A DNA stretch of 64,000 bases from CALHRB01 sp964473465 (GCA_964473465.1 CAYYPE010000006.1:1-64000); one strand, 5' to 3'. Numbered from the stretch's first letter, positions 1 through 9,719 are shown. Notes: generated by a model from the sequence alone, not told the origin. Numbers and translations: made by a program.

Positions 1-1163
1 AATTTAACCTGAATTTTTCCGCCGCTATCAGTATATTTATAAGCATTGGACAGAAGGTTGGAAATTGCTAATTTCAATAATTTAGGGTCACTTATTATAT
101 TCAGTTCCTCTTCATCATCGGCAATAAATGAGTATGAAATCCCTTTATTTTCAATTAAAAATAATATTTCTCTATGAATTTCATCAAATATTTCAATAAG
201 GTTGACTTTTGTGATGCTTTCTAAACCTGATTCGAGCTTAATCTGTGAAATATGAAGAATATCATTAATTGTCTGAATAGCATTGCTTAATCTGATTTTT
301 GAACGCTCTATTGGTCTAAGAATAGCTCGAGGAACTTCACCAAGATTCCCCTCAAGAATCATATCAATATAGGTCAAAGTAGCTGCAATAGGTGTTTTCA
401 GGTCGTGAACAACAGCCTGAACATAACGGGATTTTGATTTTTCGGCATTCTCTAATTCATCATACGCCGCAGTGAGAGACCTTTCTCGTTGATATAATGT
501 CATCGCAATCGAATTAGCAAGATATACTGATAAATACAAGGCAATACCAAATATTCCAAAAAAGAAAATCAAATAAACATGGTTATTATATAATGGTGTA
601 TCGAGAAATCCGGCTATAGCATGGTGGGGTATTATACCATTCAGTTCCAAAAATGAACCAGTTATGGAAATACCAAGAATAAGGGTAACGAGTAATGCAA
701 TTATTTCTCCCGGAAGAAACAAAGAACCGATAATAATATGAAAAATAAAGAAAACAAATAATGGTGTTTCGACTCCCCCGGTATAGTAAATAAATAACAG
801 CAAGGCAGACAGATCGAAGCAAATCTGAATCAAAGAAAAATGAAGGCTGTGAAACCCTTTGTCAATGAATTCGGATTTTTTTTGAAGATACCATTTTCTT
901 TTCTTTGACAGATAATGCCAAAGGAAATGAAATAAGAGATTATATAATAAAATAGAGCCTGCGATTATCCATAATGGGATTGTATTAAAATGGAAATTCG
1001 GAAAAATATTCTGCAGGATTAATATTCCAATTATTAATGTAGTGATTAGAACAACTGCTCCGTAGCGTAGCAATATAAGCCAGCGATTCCGCTTCCTTAT
1101 TTCGACCCAGAACTGGTCGAACTTAACCCTTTCGGGCACTAATTTGAGGAAGTCCGCACGCAT
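1..1163 (-). CDS. Membrane sensor histidine kinase, cut by the left edge
   Basis: The reverse strand is open from an ATG at 1163 to the window edge, giving about 387 residues without a stop. The N-terminal half has about six hydrophobic membrane segments and no recognisable extracellular domain. A HisKA domain follows, with the H-box HDLKTP (phospho-acceptor His) about 260 residues in. The N-box of the ATPase domain (LAISNLLSNAYKYT) lies just before the edge, and the later ATPase motifs are outside the window. The gene starts 69 nt after the hydrogenase large subunit on the same strand, so it is probably the last visible gene of that operon. Its signal is unknown. The receiver protein at the head of the operon is a plausible partner, which is inference from position only. 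Confidence 0.88.
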   Translation of the reverse strand, partial: MRADFLKLVPERVKFDQFWVEIRKRNRWLILLRYGAVVLITTLIIGILILQNIFPNFHFNTIPLWIIAGSILLYNLLFHFLWHYLSKKRKWYLQKKSEFIDKGFHSLHFSLIQICFDLSALLLFIYYTGGVETPLFVFFIFHIIIGSLFLPGEIIALLVTLILGISITGSFLELNGIIPHHAIAGFLDTPLYNNHVYLIFFFGIFGIALYLSVYLANSIAMTLYQRERSLTAAYDELENAEKSKSRYVQAVVHDLKTPIAATLTYIDMILEGNLGEVPRAILRPIERSKIRLSNAIQTINDILHISQIKLESGLESITKVNLIEIFDEIHREILFLIENKGISYSFIADDEEELNIISDPKLLKLAISNLLSNAYKYTDSGGKIQVK

Positions 1164-1232
1164 AAAAATAATCTAATAAAAAACAAATTTTTCTCAAAAA
1201 TAACGAGAAATTATTATTTATGTCTTAAAAAT

Positions 1233-3107
1233 TTAAGCTATAAATTTACCACGTTTAACATAATGAGTATGGAGTAATTTATGAGATATATGCCCGCAAG
1301 GTCCGTCAATCAAAAACTTGTCATAAATATATTTGATATGTGGATTTTTGTGAGACTTTCTGACTTCTAAATTTCTATCCTCGCTATAAATAGCTTCAGC
1401 TCTTTTCTTTCTGATTTCGGGAGAGGTTGGAATTGGCTGACCACCGCCTCCAATACAGCCACCGGGACAAGCCATAATCTCAACGAAATGAATATTTTCG
1501 AGTTCTCCACGGATAAGTGATTCCATAACTTTCTTTGCATTAGCTGTTCCATGAGCAATCATGAAATTAAGGTCAATACCTTCGAGAAATTTCCATTCGG
1601 GAAGAGTGCCTTCGAGCCTGACAGATGCTTGACGGACTCCTTCGAAACCACGGCAGGGTGTTATTTCAAGATTTTTGAAAGGGACTTCTCTTCCTGTAAC
1701 AATTTCATAAACAGTTCTTAATGCAGCTTCCATAACACCACCGGTAGCACCAAAAATCAGACCTGCACCTGAAGCATCACCAAAAGGTTCGTCAAATGTT
1801 GAGCCTTCAAGATCGGGCAGATTTATACCTGCTTCCTTTATCATTTGTGCCATTTCACGGGTTGTTAAACCATAATCAACATCTTTGAAGCCGGATGAAT
1901 TCATTTCCGGGCGGTTGCACTCAAATTTTTTGGCTGAACATGGCATTAAAGCAACTGTTACAATATCTTCGGGTGCTATATTATGCTCCTGAGCATAAAA
2001 TGTTTTAATCAATGCACCAAACATTTGCTGTGGTGATTTGCACGATGATAGATAGTCCAGATAATCAGGGTAGAAATGCTCAATGTATTTGACCCAACCG
2101 GGCGAACACGATGTGAATTGAGGTAATTTAATATTTGTATCACCATCAACCAGTTTACTTTTCAACCGGTTTAATAATTCAGTTCCTTCCTCCATAATTG
2201 TCAAATCAGCTGTAAAATTTGTGTCGAAAACTCTATCGAAACCTATCCAACGGAGTGCTTTGTTTAATTGCTTGGTCATTGAGGTGCCCGCTGGTAAACC
2301 AAATTCCTCACCGATGGAGGCTCTTGGCGATGGAGCTGTCTGGATTACAACATGTTTCTGGGGATTATCAATAGCTTCCCAAATTTCATCTGATGGGTCA
2401 TTTGCTTTCAAAGCAGCAGTAGGACATCTGTTAATACACTGTCCACAATTAATACAAATTACATCGGCAAGTGGCTTGTCATAAAATGTTGAAATTGTTG
2501 TATCATAACCTCTGTGTGTGGCTTCGAGCACACCAACTTCCTGAAGGTCTATACAAGTTCTGACGCACCTTTTGCATAATACACACTTATCCATATCCCT
2601 TATGACTGAATAGCTTGAACGGTCAACTTTATGTCGTCGTTCAGTAATGTGGCCGAATCTGAATCCATCAACTCCATATTCTTTGGCGAGTGCTTGAAGT
2701 TCACAATTTCCATTTCTATGGCAGACATAGCATTCACCATAGTGTTCACTCAATAGTAAATCTAAAATATGTCTTCGGGCTTTTCTTACTTTTTCACTCG
2801 AGGTTAGTATTTTCATCCTGTTTGTTATAGGATATGTGCAAGATGCCTGAAGTGTTCTCATCCCTTCAATTTCAACAACACAGATTCGACATAACCCTGC
2901 CAGACAGAGGTCTTCGTGATAACAAAGAGTAGGAATGTGTATATTGTTTTGTTTGCAGGCTTCTAATATAGTCGTGCCCATCTGTATCTGTATTTTTCTT
3001 CCGTTTATTTCTACCTCGACAAGGGAACCAATGCCACCTTTGTCATCAGTTTTAATAATATGAGGTTGCTGACTTACCGGAGATCTTGAAAATTTATCTT
3101 TTACCAT
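1233..3107 (-). CDS. hydA: [FeFe] hydrogenase catalytic subunit (HydA/HndD-like)
   Basis: Catalytic subunit of a cytoplasmic multimeric [FeFe] hydrogenase, about 624 residues. In order it shows a plant-type 2Fe-2S domain (PTLCYHEDLCLAGLCRIC), a His-Cys cluster motif (HYGECYVCHRNGNC), two 4Fe-4S motifs (CVLCKRCVRTC and CINCGQCINRC), and the H-cluster domain with TSCSPGW, MPCSAKKFE and EIMACPGGCIGGGGQP. It ends in a small-subunit-like tail (HKLLHTHY). The first H-cluster motif has Ser where many relatives have a second Cys. I chose the ATG at 3107: it is preceded by AAGGAA at good spacing, whereas the longer frame to 3146 would overlap the upstream gene. That gene encodes the NuoF-like subunit and ends 10 nt before. 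No maturation genes (hydEFG) are in the window. Confidence 0.95.
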   Translation of the reverse strand: MVKDKFSRSPVSQQPHIIKTDDKGGIGSLVEVEINGRKIQIQMGTTILEACKQNNIHIPTLCYHEDLCLAGLCRICVVEIEGMRTLQASCTYPITNRMKILTSSEKVRKARRHILDLLLSEHYGECYVCHRNGNCELQALAKEYGVDGFRFGHITERRHKVDRSSYSVIRDMDKCVLCKRCVRTCIDLQEVGVLEATHRGYDTTISTFYDKPLADVICINCGQCINRCPTAALKANDPSDEIWEAIDNPQKHVVIQTAPSPRASIGEEFGLPAGTSMTKQLNKALRWIGFDRVFDTNFTADLTIMEEGTELLNRLKSKLVDGDTNIKLPQFTSCSPGWVKYIEHFYPDYLDYLSSCKSPQQMFGALIKTFYAQEHNIAPEDIVTVALMPCSAKKFECNRPEMNSSGFKDVDYGLTTREMAQMIKEAGINLPDLEGSTFDEPFGDASGAGLIFGATGGVMEAALRTVYEIVTGREVPFKNLEITPCRGFEGVRQASVRLEGTLPEWKFLEGIDLNFMIAHGTANAKKVMESLIRGELENIHFVEIMACPGGCIGGGGQPIPTSPEIRKKRAEAIYSEDRNLEVRKSHKNPHIKYIYDKFLIDGPCGHISHKLLHTHYVKRGKFIA

Positions 3108-3117
3108 TTTTTGTTCC

Positions 3118-4290
3118 TTATCTTGTTGAAAATACTTCGTTCTCAAAATTTGTCAGAATTGAAATAAAGGGATTGGGACTTGATTGACCCAGTCCGCACT
3201 TCGAAGCCAGTTGCATAGATTTCCCAAGTTCTAATAGTTCATTCAAATATGTGTAAGAACATTTACCTTGCTCAATGAGTTCAACACCCTCAAGGAGTTT
3301 TTTGTTTCCTATTCTGCAGGGAGAGCACTGACCACAGGATTCTTCAACAAAAAATTCCATGAAGTTTCGTAAAATATGAAGCATATCTCTTGATTTATTA
3401 AAAATCATGACTGAGCCACCTGTGGATAAGTCCTCGAATGAAATTTTTCTATCGAATTGTGATTCAGGAACACACTGACCAGAGGCTCCTCCGACTTGAA
3501 CTGCTTTTGCATCGTCAGCTTCGACCATTTTCAGTACATCCCTTATTGAGATACCAAACGGCACTTCATAGACACCGGGCTTTTTGCAATCACCTGAAAT
3601 TGAGACCAGCTTTGTTCCATAGGATTTGGAAATGCCTATTTTTCTGAACCATTCAGCCCCTTTTGAAATAATAATTGCTGCCGAGGCGAATGTTTCAACA
3701 TTATTAACAATTGTAGGATAACCCATGAAGCCAGTATTCACAGGAAAAGGCGGGCGGTTTCTGGCTTCGCCCCTGTGCCCTTCGAGTGATTCTATCAAAG
3801 CAGTTTCCTCGCCACAAACATAAGCTCCTGAGCCAAGTCTGATCTTGATATCAAAATCAAAGCCTGAACCAAGAATATTATTCCCGAGTTGATTGTTTTC
3901 TCTTTTTTCTTCAAGAAATTTTTCTAATTTACTCAATAGATACTTATATTCACCTCTTAGATATAGGATGCCTTCGTTAGCCTGAATGGCGTAACCGCCA
4001 ATAACCATACCATCAATAACAAGGTTGGTATATTCATCAAGGAGGACTCGGTCTTTGAAAGTTCCGGGTTCCCCTTCGTCAGCATTACAAACAACATATT
4101 TTTTTTCAGCAACAGCCGAAAGAGCTAAAAGCCATTTTGTTCCTGTTGGAAAACCTGCTCCCCCTCTACCTTTTAAACCTGCATCCCTGATTTCCATCAC
4201 AATATCCTGAGGAGCCATTTTTAGTGCTTTTTCGAGAGCCAATCTATGCTCTCCCACATTAAACTGAATAGTATCATTCATTATCGGCAT
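3118..4290 (-). CDS. NuoF-like NADH/FMN subunit of the hydrogenase (HydB/HndC-like)
   Basis: Flavoprotein subunit that would pass electrons between NAD(H) and the hydrogenase iron-sulfur chain; 390 residues. It carries the nucleotide loop GRGGAGFPTGTKW, the FMN-site segment NADEGEPGTFKDR, a second glycine-rich stretch (GAYVCGEETALIESLEGHRG), and the 4Fe-4S motif SCGQCSPCR with a fourth Cys in SKCGLG. It lacks the N-terminal thioredoxin-like 2Fe-2S extension and the C-terminal ferredoxin-like extension found in many HydB/HndC proteins, so it matches plain NuoF in outline. The ATG at 4290 follows a perfect AGGAGG six bases upstream, which settles the start. It sits between the NuoE-like and HydA genes. 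Confidence 0.94.
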   Translation of the reverse strand: MPIMNDTIQFNVGEHRLALEKALKMAPQDIVMEIRDAGLKGRGGAGFPTGTKWLLALSAVAEKKYVVCNADEGEPGTFKDRVLLDEYTNLVIDGMVIGGYAIQANEGILYLRGEYKYLLSKLEKFLEEKRENNQLGNNILGSGFDFDIKIRLGSGAYVCGEETALIESLEGHRGEARNRPPFPVNTGFMGYPTIVNNVETFASAAIIISKGAEWFRKIGISKSYGTKLVSISGDCKKPGVYEVPFGISIRDVLKMVEADDAKAVQVGGASGQCVPESQFDRKISFEDLSTGGSVMIFNKSRDMLHILRNFMEFFVEESCGQCSPCRIGNKKLLEGVELIEQGKCSYTYLNELLELGKSMQLASKCGLGQSSPNPFISILTNFENEVFSTR

Positions 4291-4301
4291 GGTTCTCCTC
4301 C

Positions 4302-4775
4302 TTATTTGTAACTTTTAATAATTTCAACAGCTTTATGTGGTGTCAAATGAGTATAAACATAATCATTTATCAATAACGCAGGACCCTGATCACACATTCC
4401 CATACAATTAATATATTCCAATGTAAACTTGGTATCAGAAGTGGTTTCTCCAAACTTGATATTAAGTTCTCTTTCAATAGCACGGGCTATAGCTTCTTTA
4501 CCCGCAAGATCGCAGGCAATTGTCTGACATAATCTTACAATATTGCGACCCTCCGGTTTTCTGCTTAAAAAGGCATAAAATGTAACAACTCCATATACTT
4601 CAACAGGATGAATATCTAAAAAATTGGCAATCTCTTGTTGGGCAAATTCAGATACATATCCATGTCTCATTTGTATTTCCTGCAGAATTGGTAACAACGC
4701 ATCTCTGGTTCTGCCGTATTTTTCGGCAAGCTTTTCAATCTCTAAGGTTAATCCGTGTTTTTCTGAAACTAACAT
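4302..4775 (-). CDS. NuoE-like 2Fe-2S subunit of the hydrogenase (HydC/HndA-like)
   Basis: Small thioredoxin-fold subunit with a 2Fe-2S cluster, about 157 residues, the usual NuoE length. The four ligands are visible as CQTIAC and, about 35 residues on, CMGMC. The N-terminal helical region (RTRDALLPILQEIQMRHGYVSE) is also typical. It should form the NADH-oxidising module with the NuoF-like protein encoded next. A longer frame begins at a TTG at 4790 that overlaps the upstream stop codon. The ATG at 4775 has GAGGAA seven bases upstream and is the better start. The stop codon runs into the Shine-Dalgarno of the following gene, which suggests translational coupling. Confidence 0.93.
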   Translation of the reverse strand: MLVSEKHGLTLEIEKLAEKYGRTRDALLPILQEIQMRHGYVSEFAQQEIANFLDIHPVEVYGVVTFYAFLSRKPEGRNIVRLCQTIACDLAGKEAIARAIERELNIKFGETTSDTKFTLEYINCMGMCDQGPALLINDYVYTHLTPHKAVEIIKSYK

Positions 4776-4786
4776 AATATTGTTCC

Positions 4787-5155
4787 TCAAAAAGATAAAT
4801 AATCATTAATCATTCCAATCAACACGTTGGATTGAATAGGTTTTTCGAGAAATTCATTCACAGGGACTGATCTTCCAGCTCCAAGATCCAATCCCGTTGC
4901 TTTTGCAACAGAAGTCAGCATGATAATTGGCATCGAAAATCCATTTCTTCTTAATTTAAGGGCAAGATAGAATCCATCGTCTGGTTCCTGCATCATAACA
5001 TCAAGAATAACAATATCGGGTTTTTCATTTGATATAAGATCATACCCGGAATCAATATCCGAAGCAGATACTACTTTATGACCCTTTAGTTCAAGCAAGG
5101 TTCCAACCGCTTCAACAATGTCCGGGTCATCGTCAATTATTGCAATTTTTGCCAT
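4787..5155 (-). CDS. Stand-alone response-regulator receiver protein
   Basis: A single receiver domain of 122 residues with no output domain. The acidic pocket (IIDDDPD, D8-D9), the phospho-acceptor Asp in VILDVMM (about D52), the switch residue in MLTSV and the Lys in EKP are all present. It is the first gene of the hydrogenase operon and ends 11 nt before the NuoE-like gene. A TAnnTTTG-type match to the Bacteroidota -7 element lies at 5195-5202 on this strand, but I see no convincing -33 partner. Without a DNA-binding domain it must act through protein contacts. The histidine kinase downstream of hydA is a candidate partner. Confidence 0.9.
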   Translation of the reverse strand: MAKIAIIDDDPDIVEAVGTLLELKGHKVVSASDIDSGYDLISNEKPDIVILDVMMQEPDDGFYLALKLRRNGFSMPIIMLTSVAKATGLDLGAGRSVPVNEFLEKPIQSNVLIGMINDYLSF

Positions 5156-5361
5156 AATAATACTCTTAATAAAAAAACATTATGGTTACAATTTCAAAGA
5201 TAAGAAAATTCTTTTTCTAACTTTATAATAAATAATTAATTCGATTATTATGTAACTGACGTGTTGTTGCTGTCAAAATCTTTTTAACTTTTATCTTTTT
5301 TAAAATTAGTAACTTTATTATCTTGCATTTCTAAGTTTACATTTTAGTATGGTTATAACAA

Positions 5362-6354
5362 ATGAATCTTTTTGAGAAAATAATTGATTTTTTTCTCTGG
5401 ATTTCGATAGGAATGTCCATCCTTCAGCTTTATTTGAGGGCTAACAAAATCTGGAAACGTAAATGGGACAAAGAAGTTGCCGAATCGCAATCAATTTTTG
5501 GATTGTCCTTGCTATTGCTCAATTGTTCCATCTGGATTATTTCATATATTATAAAACAAGATTATGAAAGCATTATTGATACTTCAATAATAATGATTGA
5601 AGCGTCTATTTTTCTTCTAATTGGTACTGGTCTATGGGTCAAGGGACAAAAAAGGCTCGGGCTTTGGAACTTAATCAAGCAGTCTTTAAGACTCGAACGA
5701 AAAGAGGCAAATTACTTGATTAAAAGGTTTTTTAAACCACAGAACGCAGAAGTGATAATCAGTATTCTTCACCAGCTTGCTATGATTGATGAAGAGCTTG
5801 ATTCAAAAGAAAAAGAGTTGATTACAGCCTTTGCAAAAGAATGGAATATTGATTATTCCACAGAAAAACTTAACAAAGAAAGGCTTAAAGGAACCGAAAA
5901 TAATTACATCAGATTAAGGAATAGCTTGATTGATTATCTCGATCGAGAACCCCCTGTGGAACAGGTTGCTCAGTTAAAAGATATGATGACTGAGCTTATT
6001 AATGCTGATGATAAAATCACTGAAGAAGAAGAATTGATTACTTCAGAACTGATGGGCATTATTGAAACTTACCTTAAAAAGGATGAAAATATTAAAATAT
6101 ATCATGTAATTATTGTTCCTCAAAAGCAGGAGGACGAGGAAACAATAAAACAACTACTTCCTGACTCGGTTAAAGTTCAGGCAGCTGGTGGTGTTGCTTA
6201 TTCTATTGGCTCCTTCTATTCATATAATTATGCTGATATGATTTGCAAACAGTTCAGAAAAAAGAAATTATTTACAATTGTTCATAGCTTTGAAGAAGAA
6301 GAAAACAACAACAATTCTTTTAATAATTCGAATTCCCAATTTGCAACAACATAG
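5362..6354 (+). CDS. Membrane protein with TerB-like domain
   Basis: 330 residues. Two to three hydrophobic segments occupy the first 100 residues (for example SLLLLNCSIWIISYII and IIMIEASIFLLIGTGLWV). A cytoplasmic helical region follows with two TerB-like acidic half-motifs, AMIDEELDSKEKELI and INADDKITEEEELI; such motifs in TerB proteins bind metal. The last 100 residues form a small alpha/beta domain (YHVIIVPQKQ to TIVHSFE) that I cannot name, and the tail is Asn-rich. It heads a plus-strand run with the PAP2 phosphatase four bases downstream. The function is unknown. The TerB assignment rests on pattern only and the C-terminal domain is unassigned. Confidence 0.7.
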   Translation: MNLFEKIIDFFLWISIGMSILQLYLRANKIWKRKWDKEVAESQSIFGLSLLLLNCSIWIISYIIKQDYESIIDTSIIMIEASIFLLIGTGLWVKGQKRLGLWNLIKQSLRLERKEANYLIKRFFKPQNAEVIISILHQLAMIDEELDSKEKELITAFAKEWNIDYSTEKLNKERLKGTENNYIRLRNSLIDYLDREPPVEQVAQLKDMMTELINADDKITEEEELITSELMGIIETYLKKDENIKIYHVIIVPQKQEDEETIKQLLPDSVKVQAAGGVAYSIGSFYSYNYADMICKQFRKKKLFTIVHSFEEEENNNNSFNNSNSQFATT

Positions 6355-6358
6355 TTAA

Positions 6359-7024
6359 ATGCAAAAACTCAAGGAAATAATCAAAGATAACAGAGTTTTC
6401 TTTCTGCTTTATTTAATTTTTTTTATTATTTCTGGACTCTATCTGATACTATTTCCCAGAGAACATTTCCTGATTATTCTTAATTCAATTCATACTCCCT
6501 TCTTCGATTCTTTTTTTAAATATATGACTTTCCTTGGAGATGGATTTTTCATGTTGATTGTATTATTTCCAATCGCATTTTTGAGAGTCAGATTTGCAAT
6601 ATTAACAGTTATTACTTATGCTGTTAGTGGGATAATTACTCAGATAGTTAAACATTTAGTCCAGAGTCCCAGACCTTTGAATTATTTGAAAAATTTCGAT
6701 ATTCTCCATAAAGTCGAGGGAATAGACATATATTATTATAACAGTTTTCCTTCGGGCCATTCTGCAACAGCATTTGCCTTTTTTCTGTTACTATCATTAA
6801 TTACCAAAAATAAGAGTATATCATTTATATTTTTTCTTTTTGCCTTGTGCATTGGATTATCAAGAATTTATCTACTGCAGCACTTTCTTGTTGATGTATG
6901 GGCTGGCTCGATGATTGGGGTCATAGTTACATTAATATTCTTTATAATCTTTGAACAGAATGAGAAAATAAACAACTCAAATTGGCTTAACTTTTCATTA
7001 TATTACAAATTGAAACAATTATAG
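6359..7024 (+). CDS. PAP2-family membrane phosphatase
   Basis: Integral membrane phosphatase of 221 residues with about six membrane segments. The three catalytic motifs of the PAP2 superfamily are present: KHLVQSPRP, PSGHSA with the catalytic His, and SRIYLLQHFLVDVWAG with the His nucleophile and its Asp. Relatives dephosphorylate undecaprenyl pyrophosphate, phosphatidic acid or phosphatidylglycerophosphate, and the sequence alone does not fix the substrate. It begins four bases after the TerB-like gene and is probably cotranscribed with it. Confidence 0.9.
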   Translation: MQKLKEIIKDNRVFFLLYLIFFIISGLYLILFPREHFLIILNSIHTPFFDSFFKYMTFLGDGFFMLIVLFPIAFLRVRFAILTVITYAVSGIITQIVKHLVQSPRPLNYLKNFDILHKVEGIDIYYYNSFPSGHSATAFAFFLLLSLITKNKSISFIFFLFALCIGLSRIYLLQHFLVDVWAGSMIGVIVTLIFFIIFEQNEKINNSNWLNFSLYYKLKQL

Positions 7025-7067
7025 ATTTTCATCGTAATAGGTTAATTATGTTTAATTTGGAGAGTAT

Positions 7068-8978
7068 ATGACAAATACACATACACCAATGACTCCTGAG
7101 CCATATTATTCAAGGAGGAGATCTCGATGGTGGATTCCTGTTCTTATCATCGGTGTGATTTTTCTCGGCTTTATTATTCTGATTTATTCTGTTCTTTCTT
7201 CAATTGATTCATTTTTTGCAAAAGAACCGGTAGAAGTTAAACCAAACACTGTTTTATATTTGAATTTCAAGTCTGAACTCGAAGAAGTTGGCAAAACAGA
7301 TCCATTTACAACAATATTTACGATGACTAAAGGTGAATCTTTCCACGATATTTTGAGAGCCATCAGAATTGCCAAGCAGGATGAACGGATCAAGGGAATA
7401 TATTTTAACGCTACTCCCATAGGTATAGGATATGCCAAGACAATGGAATTAATGGATGCCTTGGATGATTTTAAACAATCCGGCAAGTTTATTTATGCTT
7501 ATATTGAAGCTGGAAGCGAAAATCATTATCTAAGACTTTTGCCCGCAGACAAGATATTTATGCCCGAAGACGGATTTGTAGAAATGAATGGCTTTGCTAT
7601 CACACAAATGTTCTTTAAAGGTTTGTTCTCTAAGTTAGGTATTGAATTTTTTGTAGATCATTTCGAAGATTTCAAATCAGCAGGCGAATCGTTTAACAGA
7701 ACCTCTTTCAGTGACTCTTCCAAGCTGCAATTGAGGGTTATATTAAATCAGCGTCATAATGAATTTGTAAATGCAGTTGCAAAATATAGAAAACTTGATA
7801 AGACTCAAGTTGAGAATATATTAGCCCGGGGGATTTTCACTGCTGACTCAATGAAAGCACTTGGCCTAATAGACGAATTTGCCACCGAACAGCAGGTTCG
7901 TGATAAAATTCGAGACCTTGCATTTTCGGATGTAAAAGATGAAAAGACAAAAAAATTAAGACTTATTTCCACAAGCAATTATCTTTGGTCTGAACTTCCC
8001 GAGAAATTGACAAAAGTTAAGAATGATACCACTTCCATTGCAATCATTTATGGTTCAGGTGCAATCATGCCCGATGCTTCTCAATCTCCGTTTGATAATG
8101 AAAATGTTATCACTCCCAAAGAATTCGTGAAGAACCTAAGGAAAGCAAGGCAAGACAAAAAAGTTAAAGCTATTATTTTACGAATTGATAGCCCCGGCGG
8201 CTCAGTAATAGCATCGGATGCCATCTGGCAGGAAATTATTGAAACAAAGAAAGAAAAACCTGTTTATGCTTCAATGAGCGATGTTGCAGCCTCTGGTGGT
8301 TATTATATATCAGTCCCCTGCGATACAATAATTGCCCACCCGATGACAATTACTGGTTCGATTGGTGTTATTTCTGCTATTCCAATTGTCAGTGATATGT
8401 TGAAAAAGCTTGACATTACTCTTGATTCAATAAATACAAGTCCCTCGGCTCAGGACTTAAATGTTCTCTATCCTTTCAGCGAGGAACAAAGGCAAAAATT
8501 TCATAAAAGTGTTGAAGGTATTTACCACAGATTTATCAATAAAGTATCTACTGGAAGAAAAAAATCCTTCAATGAAGTAAGGTCAATTGCTAAAGGCAGG
8601 GTTTGGACAGGCGAAGACGCTTATAAAATCGGTCTGGTTGATACACTTGGAGGTATCAGAACAGCTATTAATATTGCCAAAAGGAGGCTTGGCATTCCAG
8701 AATATGAACTCGTTAGAATCAAGGAATACCCAAGACCCACTGATAGTTTCGAAAAATTTATAAAAAGCTTGATGGGAGACGATGAAAATGAGGATGCAAT
8801 GATTAAATCTTCTTTTATTCAAAAACTTTTTGGCGTGGAAAAAAGCCTTACTAATCAATTTTATCAAGCTCTACCGGATATTATGAAAAAACAAATTGCT
8901 TACTTATTCAATTTGTTCAATATTGCAAAAAATGAAAACGTAATGATTGCATTACCCTATAGCCTTGATATTAAATAG
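7068..8978 (+). CDS. sppA: Signal peptide peptidase SppA, long 67K type
   Basis: Membrane-anchored serine protease of the S49 family that clears cleaved signal peptides; 636 residues, matching the long two-domain form. One transmembrane helix lies at about residues 22-46 (WWIPVLIIGVIFLGFIILI). The catalytic Lys sits in the first domain in DFKSAGE (K203). The catalytic Ser sits in the second domain in DVAASGGYYIS (S409), as expected for the two-domain Lys/Ser dyad. A Shine-Dalgarno-like GGAGAG precedes the ATG. Downstream lies the inverted repeat shared with the msrA start. Confidence 0.94.
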   Translation: MTNTHTPMTPEPYYSRRRSRWWIPVLIIGVIFLGFIILIYSVLSSIDSFFAKEPVEVKPNTVLYLNFKSELEEVGKTDPFTTIFTMTKGESFHDILRAIRIAKQDERIKGIYFNATPIGIGYAKTMELMDALDDFKQSGKFIYAYIEAGSENHYLRLLPADKIFMPEDGFVEMNGFAITQMFFKGLFSKLGIEFFVDHFEDFKSAGESFNRTSFSDSSKLQLRVILNQRHNEFVNAVAKYRKLDKTQVENILARGIFTADSMKALGLIDEFATEQQVRDKIRDLAFSDVKDEKTKKLRLISTSNYLWSELPEKLTKVKNDTTSIAIIYGSGAIMPDASQSPFDNENVITPKEFVKNLRKARQDKKVKAIILRIDSPGGSVIASDAIWQEIIETKKEKPVYASMSDVAASGGYYISVPCDTIIAHPMTITGSIGVISAIPIVSDMLKKLDITLDSINTSPSAQDLNVLYPFSEEQRQKFHKSVEGIYHRFINKVSTGRKKSFNEVRSIAKGRVWTGEDAYKIGLVDTLGGIRTAINIAKRRLGIPEYELVRIKEYPRPTDSFEKFIKSLMGDDENEDAMIKSSFIQKLFGVEKSLTNQFYQALPDIMKKQIAYLFNLFNIAKNENVMIALPYSLDIK

Positions 8979-8996
8979 TTTTTTTCTAATAACCTT

Positions 8997-9041
8997 ATCT
9001 TCATCCTGAATTAATTTGGCAATTATTCGTCAAAAATCAGG

Positions 9042-9049
<8 letters not shown>
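8997..9049 (+). promoter_or_regulatory. Inverted repeat overlapping the msrA start codon
   Basis: A perfect 13-bp inverted repeat: ATCTTCATCCTGA at 8997-9009 pairs with TCAGGATGAAGAT at 9037-9049 across a 27-base loop. The right arm contains the msrA ATG (9042) and the bases just upstream, and it is followed by TTTATTT. It could terminate sppA transcripts, hide the msrA ribosome site in read-through transcripts, or both. The pairing is seen; the role is inferred. Confidence 0.6.

Positions 9050-9719
<670 letters not shown>

Noticed and set aside
586..822. A 78-codon frame on the plus strand
   Set aside because: It is antisense to the membrane helices of the histidine kinase, and its odd Tyr/Phe-rich content is a by-product of that.
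4790..4790. TTG-initiated longer versions of the NuoE-like gene and others (15134, 30539, 31224, 52493)
   Set aside because: In each case an ATG a few codons inside has equal or better ribosome-site spacing and avoids needless overlap with the preceding gene.
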